A DNA stretch of 64,000 bases, from contig NZ_JAJCTH010000015.1 in assembly GCF_020594515.1 (NCBI RefSeq), positions 62,001 through 126,000 of the forward strand, given 5' to 3'. Positions 54,563-63,650 of the stretch are shown piece by piece. Made by a program: the position numbers and the translations under genes. Numbering within the stretch: the stretch's first letter is position 1; each line of letters starts with the position of its first letter. The notes below the pieces were generated by a model. The model saw only the letters and a program-made list of their open reading frames with translations. It did no database searches and was not told the origin of the DNA. This DNA is from Rhodoferax sp. U2-2l (GTDB lineage: Bacteria > Pseudomonadota > Gammaproteobacteria > Burkholderiales > Burkholderiaceae_C).

Positions 54563-55225
54563 ATAACCACCCCCATCAAAATTGACTTTGTCTCGGACGT
54601 CTCCTGCCCCTGGTGTGTGATTGGCCTGAAATCGCTGGACATCGCGCTGCAGCGGCTACACGGTGACGTGCAGGCCACGATCCACTTTCAACCCTTTGAG
54701 CTCAACCCGGACATGCCGCCCGAGGGCGAGGAGATCAACGAACACCTGAGCCAGAAATACGGCGCCACACCCGAGCAGCTGCAACAAACCCGGGAGGCCA
54801 TCCGCGCGCGCGGTGCGGCTTTGGGTTTTGAGTTTGGCATCGGCAAACGTGACCGGATCTACAACACCTTTGATGCGCACCGCCTGCTGCACTGGGCGGG
54901 ATTGGAAGGACCGCCGGGTTCACAACAGGCGCTCAAGCTGGCGCTGTTTTCAGCCTATTTCACGGACGGACTGAGCCCGGCCTCGCATGCGGTGCTGTTG
55001 CAGAAGGCGGCACAAGTCGGGCTGGACCCGGTGCGCGCCCAAGCGGTCCTGGCGGGCGATGCCTATGCTGCGGAAGTGCGCGAGACGGAGCGGTTCTACA
55101 CCAGCCACGGCATCCACTCGGTGCCCGCAGTCATCCTCAATGACAAACATCTGATCTCCGGCGGCCAGCCACCGGAGGTGTTTGAGCAGGCCTTGCGCCA
55201 GCTGGCAGCGCAGCAGGACCCCTGA
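54563..55225 (+). CDS. DsbA-family FrnE-like oxidoreductase with apparent ATA start
   Basis: A 220-residue protein with the thioredoxin-fold motif [12 protein letters not shown] (~12), [15 protein letters not shown] (~43) and C-terminal [21 protein letters not shown], characteristic of the FrnE/polyketide-synthesis-associated DsbA family. Family members start [18 protein letters not shown]; here that position (54563) is ATA and no ATG, GTG or TTG gives a family-length protein. Upstream in-frame starts would overlap the dehydrogenase pseudogene. The ORF may have lost its start by an ATG to ATA change, or may use a rare start. Confidence 0.75.
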   Translation: MTTPIKIDFVSDVSCPWCVIGLKSLDIALQRLHGDVQATIHFQPFELNPDMPPEGEEINEHLSQKYGATPEQLQQTREAIRARGAALGFEFGIGKRDRIYNTFDAHRLLHWAGLEGPPGSQQALKLALFSAYFTDGLSPASHAVLLQKAAQVGLDPVRAQAVLAGDAYAAEVRETERFYTSHGIHSVPAVILNDKHLISGGQPPEVFEQALRQLAAQQDP

Positions 55226-55349
55226 ACCAGGCTCGCCAAGGCGCGTTTCCGGGTACCGGTCGCGGATCTGTTCAGCCTGGGTTCATGCCATCACGCGCAA
55301 ACTGCCGCAGTACCATTGCCGCCAGCCCTGACCCAACCCTGACCCCGCC

Positions 55350-55586
55350 ATGAAATTCCTGACCGCCCTGACCACCGCGCTGCTGATGACGCTGACCCTG
55401 CCCGCCTGGGCCGATGTCAGCCGCGATGACGCCGCAGCCACCGCGCAGAGAAGCAGCGGCGGTCGTGTGCTGGCGGTGGACCGGGCTGAACAGGGCGGGC
55501 GCGCGGTCTGGCGGGTGAAAGTGCTCACGCCACGGGGCGAGGTCAGGGTGATCCTGGTCGATGTGGCCAGCGGTCGCACGATGTAA
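55350..55586 (+). CDS. small PepSY-domain periplasmic protein
   Basis: A 78-residue protein. The signal peptide MKFLTALTTALLMTLTLPAWA is followed by a single PepSY domain (GRVLAVDRAEQGGRAVWRVKVLTPRGEVRVILVD). It lies 22 bases before a two-component response regulator, an arrangement common in Burkholderiales, where the PepSY protein may modulate the sensor kinase or be its target gene. Confidence 0.85.
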   Translation: MKFLTALTTALLMTLTLPAWADVSRDDAAATAQRSSGGRVLAVDRAEQGGRAVWRVKVLTPRGEVRVILVDVASGRTM

Positions 55587-55608
55587 CGCACCCGCCACGG
55601 CCCCGCAC

Positions 55609-56280
55609 ATGCGCCTGTTGTTGATTGAAGACGACGCCGTGTTGCGCCTCGGTGTCAAACGCCAGCTGGAGGCCGATGGTTACCGGGTCGACACCGCAGC
55701 CGACGGTGAAGACGGCCTGTTTCAAGCGCGCGAGTACCCTGTTGACCTGGTCATCGTCGACTTGGGGCTGCCCAAGATCAACGGGCTCACGGTGGTGCAG
55801 ACCCTGCGCGCCGAGGGCCGGACGTTGCCGATCCTGATCCTGACTGCACGCGGCAGCTGGCAGGACAAGGTCAAGGGGCTGGAGACCGGGGCTGACGACT
55901 ACCTGGTCAAGCCATTCGACTACCCCGAGCTGGCCGCCCGCGTCAAGGCGCTGCTGCGGCGCGCCCTGAAAGCCAGCTCCCATGTACTCACCTTCGGTTC
56001 GCTAGAGATCGACTTCTCGGCCCAAGCCGCCAAACTCAACGGCCAACCGCTGGACCTGACCACCTTTGAATACCGGGTGCTGGCCTACCTGGTGCGCGAG
56101 CGCGCCCGGGTGGTGAGCAAACAGGAGCTGTCGGACTACCTGTACCCGCACGATGAAGACCGCGACAGCAATGTGCTGGAGGTGCTGATCGGGCGACTGC
56201 GGCGCAAACTCGACCCCGAGGGCAGCTTGGCGCCGATTGAAACGCTGCGCGGTCGCGGTTACCGCTTTGTGCTGCTGTGA
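55609..56280 (+). CDS. OmpR-family response regulator
   Basis: A 223-residue regulator. The receiver domain has LLLIEDDAVLRLG, the phospho-Asp in LVIVDLGLPKINGL (~51), Thr/Ala in LILTARG and Lys in DDYLVKPFDYPEL (~102). The winged-helix DNA-binding domain ends LIGRLRRKLDPEGSLAPIETLRGRGYRFVL, like QseB/PhoP. It is translated together with the kinase gene that starts within its last codons. Confidence 0.93.
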   Translation: MRLLLIEDDAVLRLGVKRQLEADGYRVDTAADGEDGLFQAREYPVDLVIVDLGLPKINGLTVVQTLRAEGRTLPILILTARGSWQDKVKGLETGADDYLVKPFDYPELAARVKALLRRALKASSHVLTFGSLEIDFSAQAAKLNGQPLDLTTFEYRVLAYLVRERARVVSKQELSDYLYPHDEDRDSNVLEVLIGRLRRKLDPEGSLAPIETLRGRGYRFVLL

Positions 56281-57638
56281 AGGTGCCACTGTCCATCCGC
56301 ACCCGCCTGACCTGGGGCGCTTTTTTGGTGTTGTTGGCTTTTCTGGCCCTGGCGGGCTGGGCGGTGCAACAGGCTTTTGCTGACAGCATCCGGGCGCAAC
56401 GATTTGCCCGGCTGCAAACCACCGTCTACGTGTTGATGGCGGCAGCGGAGCTGGATGGCGCGGGCCGTCTGGTCATGCCGCCTTCGTTGGCAGAGCCCCG
56501 TTTGTCCTTGCCGGGCTCGGGGCTGTATGCCAGCATCCACAACCTGGGCAGCGGCGAGACCTGGCAGTCGTCGTCCACGGCGGGGGTCCAGGCACCGTTT
56601 CAGCGCAGCCAGGCCACGGGCCAATGGCGCTTTGACACGGTGGCAGCGGCTCAGGCGCCTGGCGGTGACGCCGCCGCGTCGGGCCGGGCCTTTCTGGCCG
56701 CCACCTACGCGGTCACCTGGGCGGTAAATGACCAGGTGACGCACCTGGCTTTTGCAGTGCTGGAGGACACGGCCGAATTGGCTCAGGAGATGGCAACCTT
56801 CCAGCGCACCCTGTGGAGCTGGCTGGGCGCCACAGGTCTGCTGCTGCTGCTCACCCAGACTGTGCTGTTGCGCTGGGGCCTGGCACCGTTGCGGCACATG
56901 GCGCGCGAAATCCAGCACATCGAGACCGGCGCACAAACCCGGGTCGAAGGCCGCTACCCCAGCGAATTGGCCGGACTCAGCCACAACCTCAACCTGCTGA
57001 TTGACCAGCAACAGGCGCGCCAAACCCGCTACCAGGACGCGCTGGCCGACCTGGCCCACAGCCTGAAAACGCCGCTGGCGGCGATGCGGGCCGCCCTGGC
57101 TGAACCTGCTGAGTTATCCGCCTCCGTGGCGCAGCAGGTCAGCCGCATGGACGACATCGTGCGGCATCAGCTGGGCCGGGCCGGTGCCCGCGGCGCCAAC
57201 CGCTTTGCGCCCAACCTGGTGCTGGCACCCGTATTGCAAAGGGTTTGCGACACCCTGGCCAAGGTCTATCAGGACAAGAACTTGGCGTTTTCGGTGGTCT
57301 GCCCGCCGGATTTGGCCTGGCGTCTTGACGAGGGTGACGCGTTTGAGATGCTGGGCAATGTGCTCGACAACGCTGCCAAATGGGCCAGGCACGAGGTGGG
57401 CGTGCGCCTGTGGCTTGACGCGCACGGCCTGACCATCCGCGTCACGGACGACGGCCCTGGTTTTGCCGACCCGCAAGCCAAACTGGCGCGCGGCGTGCGC
57501 CTGGACGAATCGGTGCCCGGGCACGGCATCGGGCTGTCAGTGGTGCATGACCTGGTGGCCAGCTACCACGGTGAGTTGAGCTTGGCCAAGACGCCTGCGG
57601 GCGGGGCGCAAGTCGACATCGTGTTGCCGCGCGCTTAA
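56277..57638 (+). CDS. sensor histidine kinase (PhoQ/QseC type)
   Basis: A 453-residue kinase with a GTG start overlapping the regulator stop. An N-terminal helix, a periplasmic sensor of about 140 residues, a second helix (WSWLGATGLLLLLTQTVLL) and a HAMP region lead to the phosphorylation site in ADLAHSLKTPLAAMRAAL (~262). The ATPase domain has N box NVLDNAAKWAR, G1 TDDGPGF and G2 GHGIGLSVV. The signal sensed is unknown; the PepSY gene in front suggests the periplasm or cations. Confidence 0.93.
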   Translation: MKVPLSIRTRLTWGAFLVLLAFLALAGWAVQQAFADSIRAQRFARLQTTVYVLMAAAELDGAGRLVMPPSLAEPRLSLPGSGLYASIHNLGSGETWQSSSTAGVQAPFQRSQATGQWRFDTVAAAQAPGGDAAASGRAFLAATYAVTWAVNDQVTHLAFAVLEDTAELAQEMATFQRTLWSWLGATGLLLLLTQTVLLRWGLAPLRHMAREIQHIETGAQTRVEGRYPSELAGLSHNLNLLIDQQQARQTRYQDALADLAHSLKTPLAAMRAALAEPAELSASVAQQVSRMDDIVRHQLGRAGARGANRFAPNLVLAPVLQRVCDTLAKVYQDKNLAFSVVCPPDLAWRLDEGDAFEMLGNVLDNAAKWARHEVGVRLWLDAHGLTIRVTDDGPGFADPQAKLARGVRLDESVPGHGIGLSVVHDLVASYHGELSLAKTPAGGAQVDIVLPRA

Positions 57639-57732
57639 GCCCGGCCGCCGACCAACTTTCATGCATCGGTTCAGCTTGCGTTCAGTCCGGCACGCGCAAG
57701 ATGGGGGCCACACTTACCCTCAAGGAGTTTTC

Positions 57733-58185
57733 ATGAAACCTCGCATCACCCTCCCATCGCTTGCAACCGTCGCCATTGCCCTGGGCGCGCTCGCAGCAGC
57801 CTCATCGGCACAGGCCCGCAGCGATGTGACTTTCTCTGTCGGCGTGCAGGTGCCCGGCGTGTATGTGCAGAGCGCACCGGTGTATGTGACACCCAGGGCC
57901 TACTTCGCCCCCGCCCCGCACTACAACCGGCACTTTGACCAGGGCCGACACTACAGCGGGCAGAATTGGCAGAGCCGCGGCCCGTATGGCGACCGGGACC
58001 GGGATGGCATTCCCAACATGTACGACGCGGGCCACCAGCGCGGCCAGTGGCAGCAGGCACGGCTCTATGGCCCCTATGGTGATCGGGACCGCGATGGCGT
58101 TGTGAACCGCTACGACCGTGACCGTGATGGCGACGGCATCCGCAACCGCTTTGATCGCCTGCCGGACAGCCCCCACCGCCGCTGA
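57733..58185 (+). CDS. exported protein with thrombospondin type 3-like Ca-binding repeats
   Basis: A 150-residue protein. AAGGAG precedes the ATG. The signal peptide ends around ...AAASSAQA. The second half holds calcium-binding-type acidic repeats: GPYGDRDRDGIPNMYD, GPYGDRDRDGVVNRYD and DRDGDGIRNRFDRLPD, the DxDxDGxxxxxD pattern. The N-terminal part is Tyr/Pro-rich. It is presumably periplasmic or at the surface. The gene follows the two-component system on the same strand by 94 bases and may be its target, but no direct evidence exists. Confidence 0.75.
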   Translation: MKPRITLPSLATVAIALGALAAASSAQARSDVTFSVGVQVPGVYVQSAPVYVTPRAYFAPAPHYNRHFDQGRHYSGQNWQSRGPYGDRDRDGIPNMYDAGHQRGQWQQARLYGPYGDRDRDGVVNRYDRDRDGDGIRNRFDRLPDSPHRR

Positions 58186-58298
58186 CCACCGCGACGGGGC
58201 CCACCTGATGCGCTGACGGCCAACAAGGCCCTGTGGCGAAGGCTTGGCGCACGCGACAATCGCGGCGTATCAAACCGCCTGCACAGAGCACAGAAAAC

Positions 58299-59690
58299 AT
58301 GGCAAAAAATGACACCACAGCCGCAACGCGGCTCACACCGGCACTGGCGCGCGCCGGTTTCACCAGCAGCTTTGGCGTGCTGGCAGCCACCCTCGGCTCC
58401 GCCGTGGGCTTGGGCAACATCTGGAAATTCCCGTACCTGACCGGTGCCAATGGCGGGGCGGGCTTCTTGCTGGTGTATGTGCTGGCCACGGTGCTGGTGG
58501 CGCTGCCGGTGATGATGGCCGAGATTTCGCTGGGGCGCGCAGGCAAGGCCAACCCTATCACCACCTTGCAAACCCTGGCGCCCAAAGGCCAGCCGTGGTG
58601 GCTGATGGGGGTGGCGGGCATGCTGGCCGCTTTTCTGATCCTGTCGTTCTATTCCGAAGTGGTCGCCTGGGTGTTTGCCTACGTGGTCAAGGCCGCCAGC
58701 GGCGCCATCCTGAGCAGCGACCCGCAGGTGACCGAGGCCGCGTTTGGCGCGCTGATCAGCGACCCGCTGCAGTCGCTGCTGTGGCAGTGGGGTGTACTGG
58801 CGTTTATTGGCGGCATTTTGCTGCTGGGGGTGACCAAAGGCATCGAGGCCATCACCAAGAAGCTCATGCCGATCTTGTTGCTGCTGCTGGTGCTGCTGTG
58901 CGCGGTCAGCCTGTCCCTGGACAAGGCGGTGCAAGGTCTGGCGTTTCTGTTTCAGCCTGACTTCAGCAAGATCACCGCCTCGGTGGTGCTGACCGCGATG
59001 GGGTTGGCATTTTTCAAGCTGTCGATCGGCATGGGCACCATGATGACCTACGGCAGCTATTTCCGGGACGACCAGAACATCCCGCTCACCACGGTGCGGG
59101 TCATGGCGGCGGATGTGTGCATCTCGATGCTGGCGGGCATCGCCATTTTTCCGGCGGTGTTCACCTTCGGGTTTGCGCCCACGGCCGGGCCCGCGCTGGT
59201 TTTCATCACCATTCCGGCGGTGTTTTCGCAGATTCCGATGGGGCAAGCGCTGATGGTGGTCTTTTTTGTGCTGGCGTCCATCGCCGCCACCGGGGCCATG
59301 TTGTCGCTGATGGAGGTGCCGGTGGCCATTCTGCATGAGCGCATGGGCTGGTCGCGCCCGAAGGCCACGCTGCTGACCATGGGGCTGCTGGTGCTGTTGG
59401 GGTCGACCAGCGCCCTGAGCAACAGCACACTGGCCGACTTCAAACTGGCCGGGATGACGCCGTTTGACCTGTTTGACTTTGTGTCGTCCAACATCCTCCT
59501 GCCCGTCGGCGGCATTTTCATCGCGCTGTTTGTCGGCTGGGTGTGGGGCTTCGAGAAGTTCAGCCGGTCCTTGACCAACCACGGTCAATTACACAACCAC
59601 CGGGTGGCCCGGGCGGTGTTTTTCCTGCTGCGTTATGTGTCGCCCGCGCTGATCCTGATGGTGATGCTCAAGGGCCTGAAGGTTTTTTAG
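58299..59690 (+). CDS. sodium-dependent neurotransmitter-symporter (SNF) family transporter
   Basis: A 463-residue transporter with about 12 helices. GVLAATLGSAVGLGNIWKFPYL and TGANGGAGFLLVYVL (~25-65) are the sodium/amino acid binding motifs of SNF transporters (LeuT family). ILSFYSEVVAWVFAYV and SIGMGTMMTYGSYF are further conserved pieces. It imports an amino acid or related compound with Na+. The 3' end overlaps the convergent histidine kinase gene by about 20 bases. Confidence 0.9.
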   Translation: MAKNDTTAATRLTPALARAGFTSSFGVLAATLGSAVGLGNIWKFPYLTGANGGAGFLLVYVLATVLVALPVMMAEISLGRAGKANPITTLQTLAPKGQPWWLMGVAGMLAAFLILSFYSEVVAWVFAYVVKAASGAILSSDPQVTEAAFGALISDPLQSLLWQWGVLAFIGGILLLGVTKGIEAITKKLMPILLLLLVLLCAVSLSLDKAVQGLAFLFQPDFSKITASVVLTAMGLAFFKLSIGMGTMMTYGSYFRDDQNIPLTTVRVMAADVCISMLAGIAIFPAVFTFGFAPTAGPALVFITIPAVFSQIPMGQALMVVFFVLASIAATGAMLSLMEVPVAILHERMGWSRPKATLLTMGLLVLLGSTSALSNSTLADFKLAGMTPFDLFDFVSSNILLPVGGIFIALFVGWVWGFEKFSRSLTNHGQLHNHRVARAVFFLLRYVSPALILMVMLKGLKVF

Positions 59691-62046
59691 CCGGATCAAA
59701 GCCCGTGATCTCCAGCAGCAACCTGACCAGGTGCTGCAGGTCAAACGGTTTGCCAACGTGGTCGTTCATGCCCGCAGCCAGGCACGCGTCGCGGTCGCTG
59801 GCCATGGCATTGGCCGTCATGGCAATCACCGGCAATTGGCTCAGACCCACATCCTGGCGGATGGCGCGGGTGGCGGCAAAACCGTCCATCACCGGCATCT
59901 GGATGTCCATCAGCACCGCGTCAAACGGCAGGTTGTTTTGGGCCTCGGCCACCGCTTGCACGCCACAGGCGCCGTTGTCGGCCAGCGTCACCAACGCCCC
60001 CTGGCCTTGCAGCAGTTCGCGTGCCACTTGCTGGTTGATCAGGTTGTCTTCCACCACCAAGAGCCGCATGCCCTGCAAGCGACCGGTTGTTTGCGCCGTG
60101 GGTCGGCTGTGCGCGCGCAAATTGCCGCAACCCAGCCGGGCCTGGGTGACGGCCTGGACCAACACCGACGGCGTGAAGGGCTTGATCAGGTAGGCCTGCA
60201 GGCTGGCCTGTTCCGCCTCAGTGCGCAGCGCCAGGGCGTTGCGGTCGTGCCGGGTGACCATCACCAGCGTGGGCAGCGGGCCGCCTGCCATGATCTGGCG
60301 CAGGCGCGCAAGGGTCTCCCAGCCGTCCATGCCAGGCATTTCCCAGTCGATGAAGACGGCCTGAAACGGTGCCTGCCCGCGTGCTGCCCGCGTGGCCACG
60401 CGATCCAGCGCCTGTGGCCCGGACGCAGCGGTGGCCACCTGCCAGCCCTGTGACTGGGCGATGGTGGCCAGCACATCGCGCGCCACCGGGTTGTCGTCCA
60501 CCACCAGCACATCCAGCACCTCGGGCTGGCGTGGCGTCTGGCCGGGGCCCGCTGGCTCGGTGACCGGGGCGTTGGCCAGGGTCAGGGAGAAATAAAAGGT
60601 GCTGCCCTGGCCGGGTACGCTGTCAAGCTGCAGCTCGCCACCCATCAGCGTCACCAGACGCTTGCTGATGGACAGGCCCAGCCCGGTGCCGCCGTAGCGG
60701 CGGGTGGTCGAGGCCTCGGCCTGGGAAAAGTCTTCAAAGATGCAGGCTTGCTGCTCGGCCGTCAAGCCGATGCCCGTGTCTTTGACCGCAAAGCGCAGCG
60801 TGGTCTGCTGGGCCGTGCGCGCCATGACCCGGATCTGCAACACCACCCCGCCCTGCTCGGTGAACTTGATGGCGTTGCCGCTGATGTTGAGCAGCACCTG
60901 CTGCAGCCGCAGCGCATCACCCACCAGGTAGGCCGGCAGGGTGGGGTCGATGTCGTAGAGCACGTCCAGCGGCTTTTTGCCCAGCGTGGACGACAGGATG
61001 ACCGACAGGTCCTGCAGCAGCAGGTCCAGCTTGAAGGGCTGCAGCTCCAGCGTCATCTTGCCTGCGTCGATTTTGGAGAAGTCCAGGATGCCGTTGATCA
61101 GCCCCATCAGCGACTGCGCCGCCCCCTGGGCCTTGCTGGTGTAATCGTTTTGCCGGGCGTTCAGGTCGGTCCCCTGCAGCAGTTTGAGCATGCCCAGAAT
61201 GGCGTTCATGGGGGTGCGGATTTCGTGGCTCATGTTGGCCAGAAATTGCGCCTTGCCGCGCATCGCCAGCTCGGCCTTGTCGCGCGCTTCCTTCAGCGAA
61301 GTCTCGTACTGGATGCGCTCGGTCACGTCACGGAAACAAAACACCCGGCCGATGGTGCGGTCGCAGTTGCGCGCCGGATGTGAAAAACATTCAATCACCC
61401 GGCTGTCATGCAGCGTCAAGGTCTCGAAGGTGTCACCCACCGGCTCGGCCTGCAGACCAATCACCTGGCTGAGCATGGTGGGCGGGTGGGCTTGGCCCGT
61501 GTCACCCCGCAACAAGCTGTTGAGGAATGCCACGATGCCCTGGTCATCACGCGCCTCCAGCAGCGCCTGCGGCAGTGGCCACAACTCGGCAAACCGCCGG
61601 TTCATGTTCAGGATGTCGCCGTCGTTGTTGGTCAGCACCAGCGCGTCTTCGGTGGCCTCCAGCGTGGCCGCCAGGTGCAGCCCGAGGTCGGTGTTTTCCG
61701 GCTCGAAGCGTGGCGTGCCGCGCATCGGCCGGGCCCGCACCGCATAAAACTCAGCCTGCGGGCCCGATGGGCGGACGTGTTTGCGTATCTCGATGATCGC
61801 CCCATCCAGGCGGCGGTAGCTGCCCGTGGCGTCCAGGGGACCCGCGCTGGCGCGCAGCTCATCCCAGAAAAACAGGTCGGAGATGGCGCACTCGATGTCG
61901 CTCATGGCGCAGCCCACCAGGGTGCCGGCGGGATAGTGCAGTTGATCGTGCGCGGCCTGGTTGGCGCTGAGGATGCGCATCGAGCGCGCATCCAGCAGCA
62001 TCAACATTTCACTCGACACATCCAGCAGCAAGTTCTCCATGGGCAT
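59668..62046 (-). CDS. hybrid sensor histidine kinase with two receiver domains
   Basis: A 792-residue protein without membrane helices. Two N-terminal PAS-type domains run from ~1 to ~250 (LMLLDARSMRILSANQAAH, VLTNNDGDILNMNRRFAELW). The His kinase part has MSHEIRTPMNAILGML (~280), and the ATPase NISGNAIKF, KDTGIGL and GGTGLGLSISKRL. Two receiver domains follow, with phospho-Asp in FIDWEMPGMDG and LMDIQMPVMDG. It starts on the ATG overlapping the stop of the HD-GYP gene, so the two are co-translated. Confidence 0.92.
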   Translation of the reverse strand: MPMENLLLDVSSEMLMLLDARSMRILSANQAAHDQLHYPAGTLVGCAMSDIECAISDLFFWDELRASAGPLDATGSYRRLDGAIIEIRKHVRPSGPQAEFYAVRARPMRGTPRFEPENTDLGLHLAATLEATEDALVLTNNDGDILNMNRRFAELWPLPQALLEARDDQGIVAFLNSLLRGDTGQAHPPTMLSQVIGLQAEPVGDTFETLTLHDSRVIECFSHPARNCDRTIGRVFCFRDVTERIQYETSLKEARDKAELAMRGKAQFLANMSHEIRTPMNAILGMLKLLQGTDLNARQNDYTSKAQGAAQSLMGLINGILDFSKIDAGKMTLELQPFKLDLLLQDLSVILSSTLGKKPLDVLYDIDPTLPAYLVGDALRLQQVLLNISGNAIKFTEQGGVVLQIRVMARTAQQTTLRFAVKDTGIGLTAEQQACIFEDFSQAEASTTRRYGGTGLGLSISKRLVTLMGGELQLDSVPGQGSTFYFSLTLANAPVTEPAGPGQTPRQPEVLDVLVVDDNPVARDVLATIAQSQGWQVATAASGPQALDRVATRAARGQAPFQAVFIDWEMPGMDGWETLARLRQIMAGGPLPTLVMVTRHDRNALALRTEAEQASLQAYLIKPFTPSVLVQAVTQARLGCGNLRAHSRPTAQTTGRLQGMRLLVVEDNLINQQVARELLQGQGALVTLADNGACGVQAVAEAQNNLPFDAVLMDIQMPVMDGFAATRAIRQDVGLSQLPVIAMTANAMASDRDACLAAGMNDHVGKPFDLQHLVRLLLEITGFDPAKKPSGP

Positions 62047-63371
62047 CAGCGTGCTCCGGTGGGTTCTTCGGGGCCGCCTGCGTCAAAGAAGTAGGTCGTG
62101 CGTTTTCGCGGGTTCAGATAGGCACTCACGCTGGGTGACAACTGGCCGGGCCGGATCGATTTGATGATGCTCAGGTGCGGCTCATACGCCAGGTTGAGCG
62201 TGATGGCCTCGTCTTTCGGGATGCTGGCGTCATACACCAGCACCCAGGGACGCAGCGGTTTGCCCGGGTTGACCGAGGTCACCACCGCCAGCGACTGGTC
62301 CGACAGCAGCAGGATCGAGCCCGGCGGGTGCACCCCCAGACTGCGGATGAGCAATGGCAGGGCCTGGGCGTCAAATTTGCTGCGGCATTGCGCAAACATG
62401 TACGACAGCGCTTCGTGCGGCGTCATGGCGCGGTGGATATCGGGCGGGTTGCACAGGTTGTCGTAAAAATTGACCAGCGCCACCACTTTGGCGGCCAGAC
62501 TCATCTCGGGGCCCTTCAGGCCCAGCGGGTAGCCGGTGCCGTCATCGCATTCATGGTGCTGCGCCACCACCGCCAGCGCCTGCGCCGACAGCCCGACGCG
62601 GCGGCCCAGCGCGACACCCAGATCAATGTGGGTGGCGCGCAAATTGCGCTCGGCCGTGGTGGATTCGCTGGCGGGTTTTCTGGCAATGCGATCGGGAATG
62701 TCGTTCAGGCCCAGGTCGTGCAGCATCGCACCGATGCCCATCTCGCGCGCCACCTCGGGGCTCAGGTTCAGGCCTTTGGCCAGCATCATGGCCAGGATGG
62801 TGACGTTCAGGCTGTGGAAATACACATCTTCGCCACCACACTTGTCGCTCATCACGTGCAAGGTGGCATCGGGGCTGTCCAGAAAGGCGGTCACCATGTC
62901 TTGCACCAGCGCGCCGAGTTCGTCCAGCGTTTCCTGGGGACGGGCGTAAATGTTGCGGCTCAGGCTCTTCATGACGGTGGCGGCCTTGGCAAAAGCTTTT
63001 TCCACCTGCGCAATGGCGACACGGCGCTGTTGGACCCTCACCATGCGCTGGCGCTTGTCCATGGCCTCCGCATCCCTCGGATCGGCCAGCTGGGCTGGCG
63101 CGGCGCCCGGCGCCAGACCGGGGTCCAACGCTCTGCCTGCCAGGTCGTCGTTCAGGGGCGTGAGCCCGGGCAGCGGGTCGCTGCGGGCGGGGTCGAAGCG
63201 GTAGCGCGCCAGCTTCAGGGCGCGCAGTTCGCGCAGCTGATCATCCGTGCGGATCTTGAAACTGTTGAGCGCAAAGTCGTGTTGAAACCAGGGCAAATCC
63301 AGCAGGACAAAAACGCCGACACGCAGTTGATCTGCGGTTAGAAAGACGTGTGGAGAGTCGTCGGAAGCCAT
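62046..63371 (-). CDS. HD-GYP domain cyclic-di-GMP phosphodiesterase
   Basis: A 441-residue protein. An N-terminal DUF3391-like domain (~10-150) precedes an HD-GYP domain with [14 protein letters not shown] (~207), [11 protein letters not shown] (~240) and the complete [11 protein letters not shown] motif (~295), so it should degrade cyclic-di-GMP. A C-terminal extension of about 100 residues follows. It overlaps the hybrid kinase gene downstream (TGATG) and may be regulated by it or act with it. Together with the diguanylate cyclase at the left end, it marks c-di-GMP signalling in the window. Confidence 0.9.
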   Translation of the reverse strand: MASDDSPHVFLTADQLRVGVFVLLDLPWFQHDFALNSFKIRTDDQLRELRALKLARYRFDPARSDPLPGLTPLNDDLAGRALDPGLAPGAAPAQLADPRDAEAMDKRQRMVRVQQRRVAIAQVEKAFAKAATVMKSLSRNIYARPQETLDELGALVQDMVTAFLDSPDATLHVMSDKCGGEDVYFHSLNVTILAMMLAKGLNLSPEVAREMGIGAMLHDLGLNDIPDRIARKPASESTTAERNLRATHIDLGVALGRRVGLSAQALAVVAQHHECDDGTGYPLGLKGPEMSLAAKVVALVNFYDNLCNPPDIHRAMTPHEALSYMFAQCRSKFDAQALPLLIRSLGVHPPGSILLLSDQSLAVVTSVNPGKPLRPWVLVYDASIPKDEAITLNLAYEPHLSIIKSIRPGQLSPSVSAYLNPRKRTTYFFDAGGPEEPTGAR

Positions 63372-63650
63372 GCAAAAGAGTTGAGCCCGTCGCCGAAGTG
63401 GTCGTTTCCTGAACTGGGAAGAGCTGGCATTTTAGGAGGCGTGGCATCCTGCAAGGCAGGGGCGGACAAAAATGCACGCGAGGCCTCCAGGCAAGGCCCT
63501 CATGTCAGCCATCTCCCGCAGACCTGGCTGCGCCAGCGTGGGTGTGATGTTGCGCGGGGTAATCGCTTTGACCGGCCGGTACGTGGCCAGCCCCACTGTT
63601 GCGCCGCAGCGTTTCGGCGTAAGCTCAGACTTCCTCTTGAGCCGACCGAG

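Noticed and set aside
54044-55225. Long 393-codon version of the FrnE-like gene
   Set aside because: The first ~170 codons lie antisense to a dehydrogenase remnant and overlap the end of the hemolysin III gene, and show no homology.
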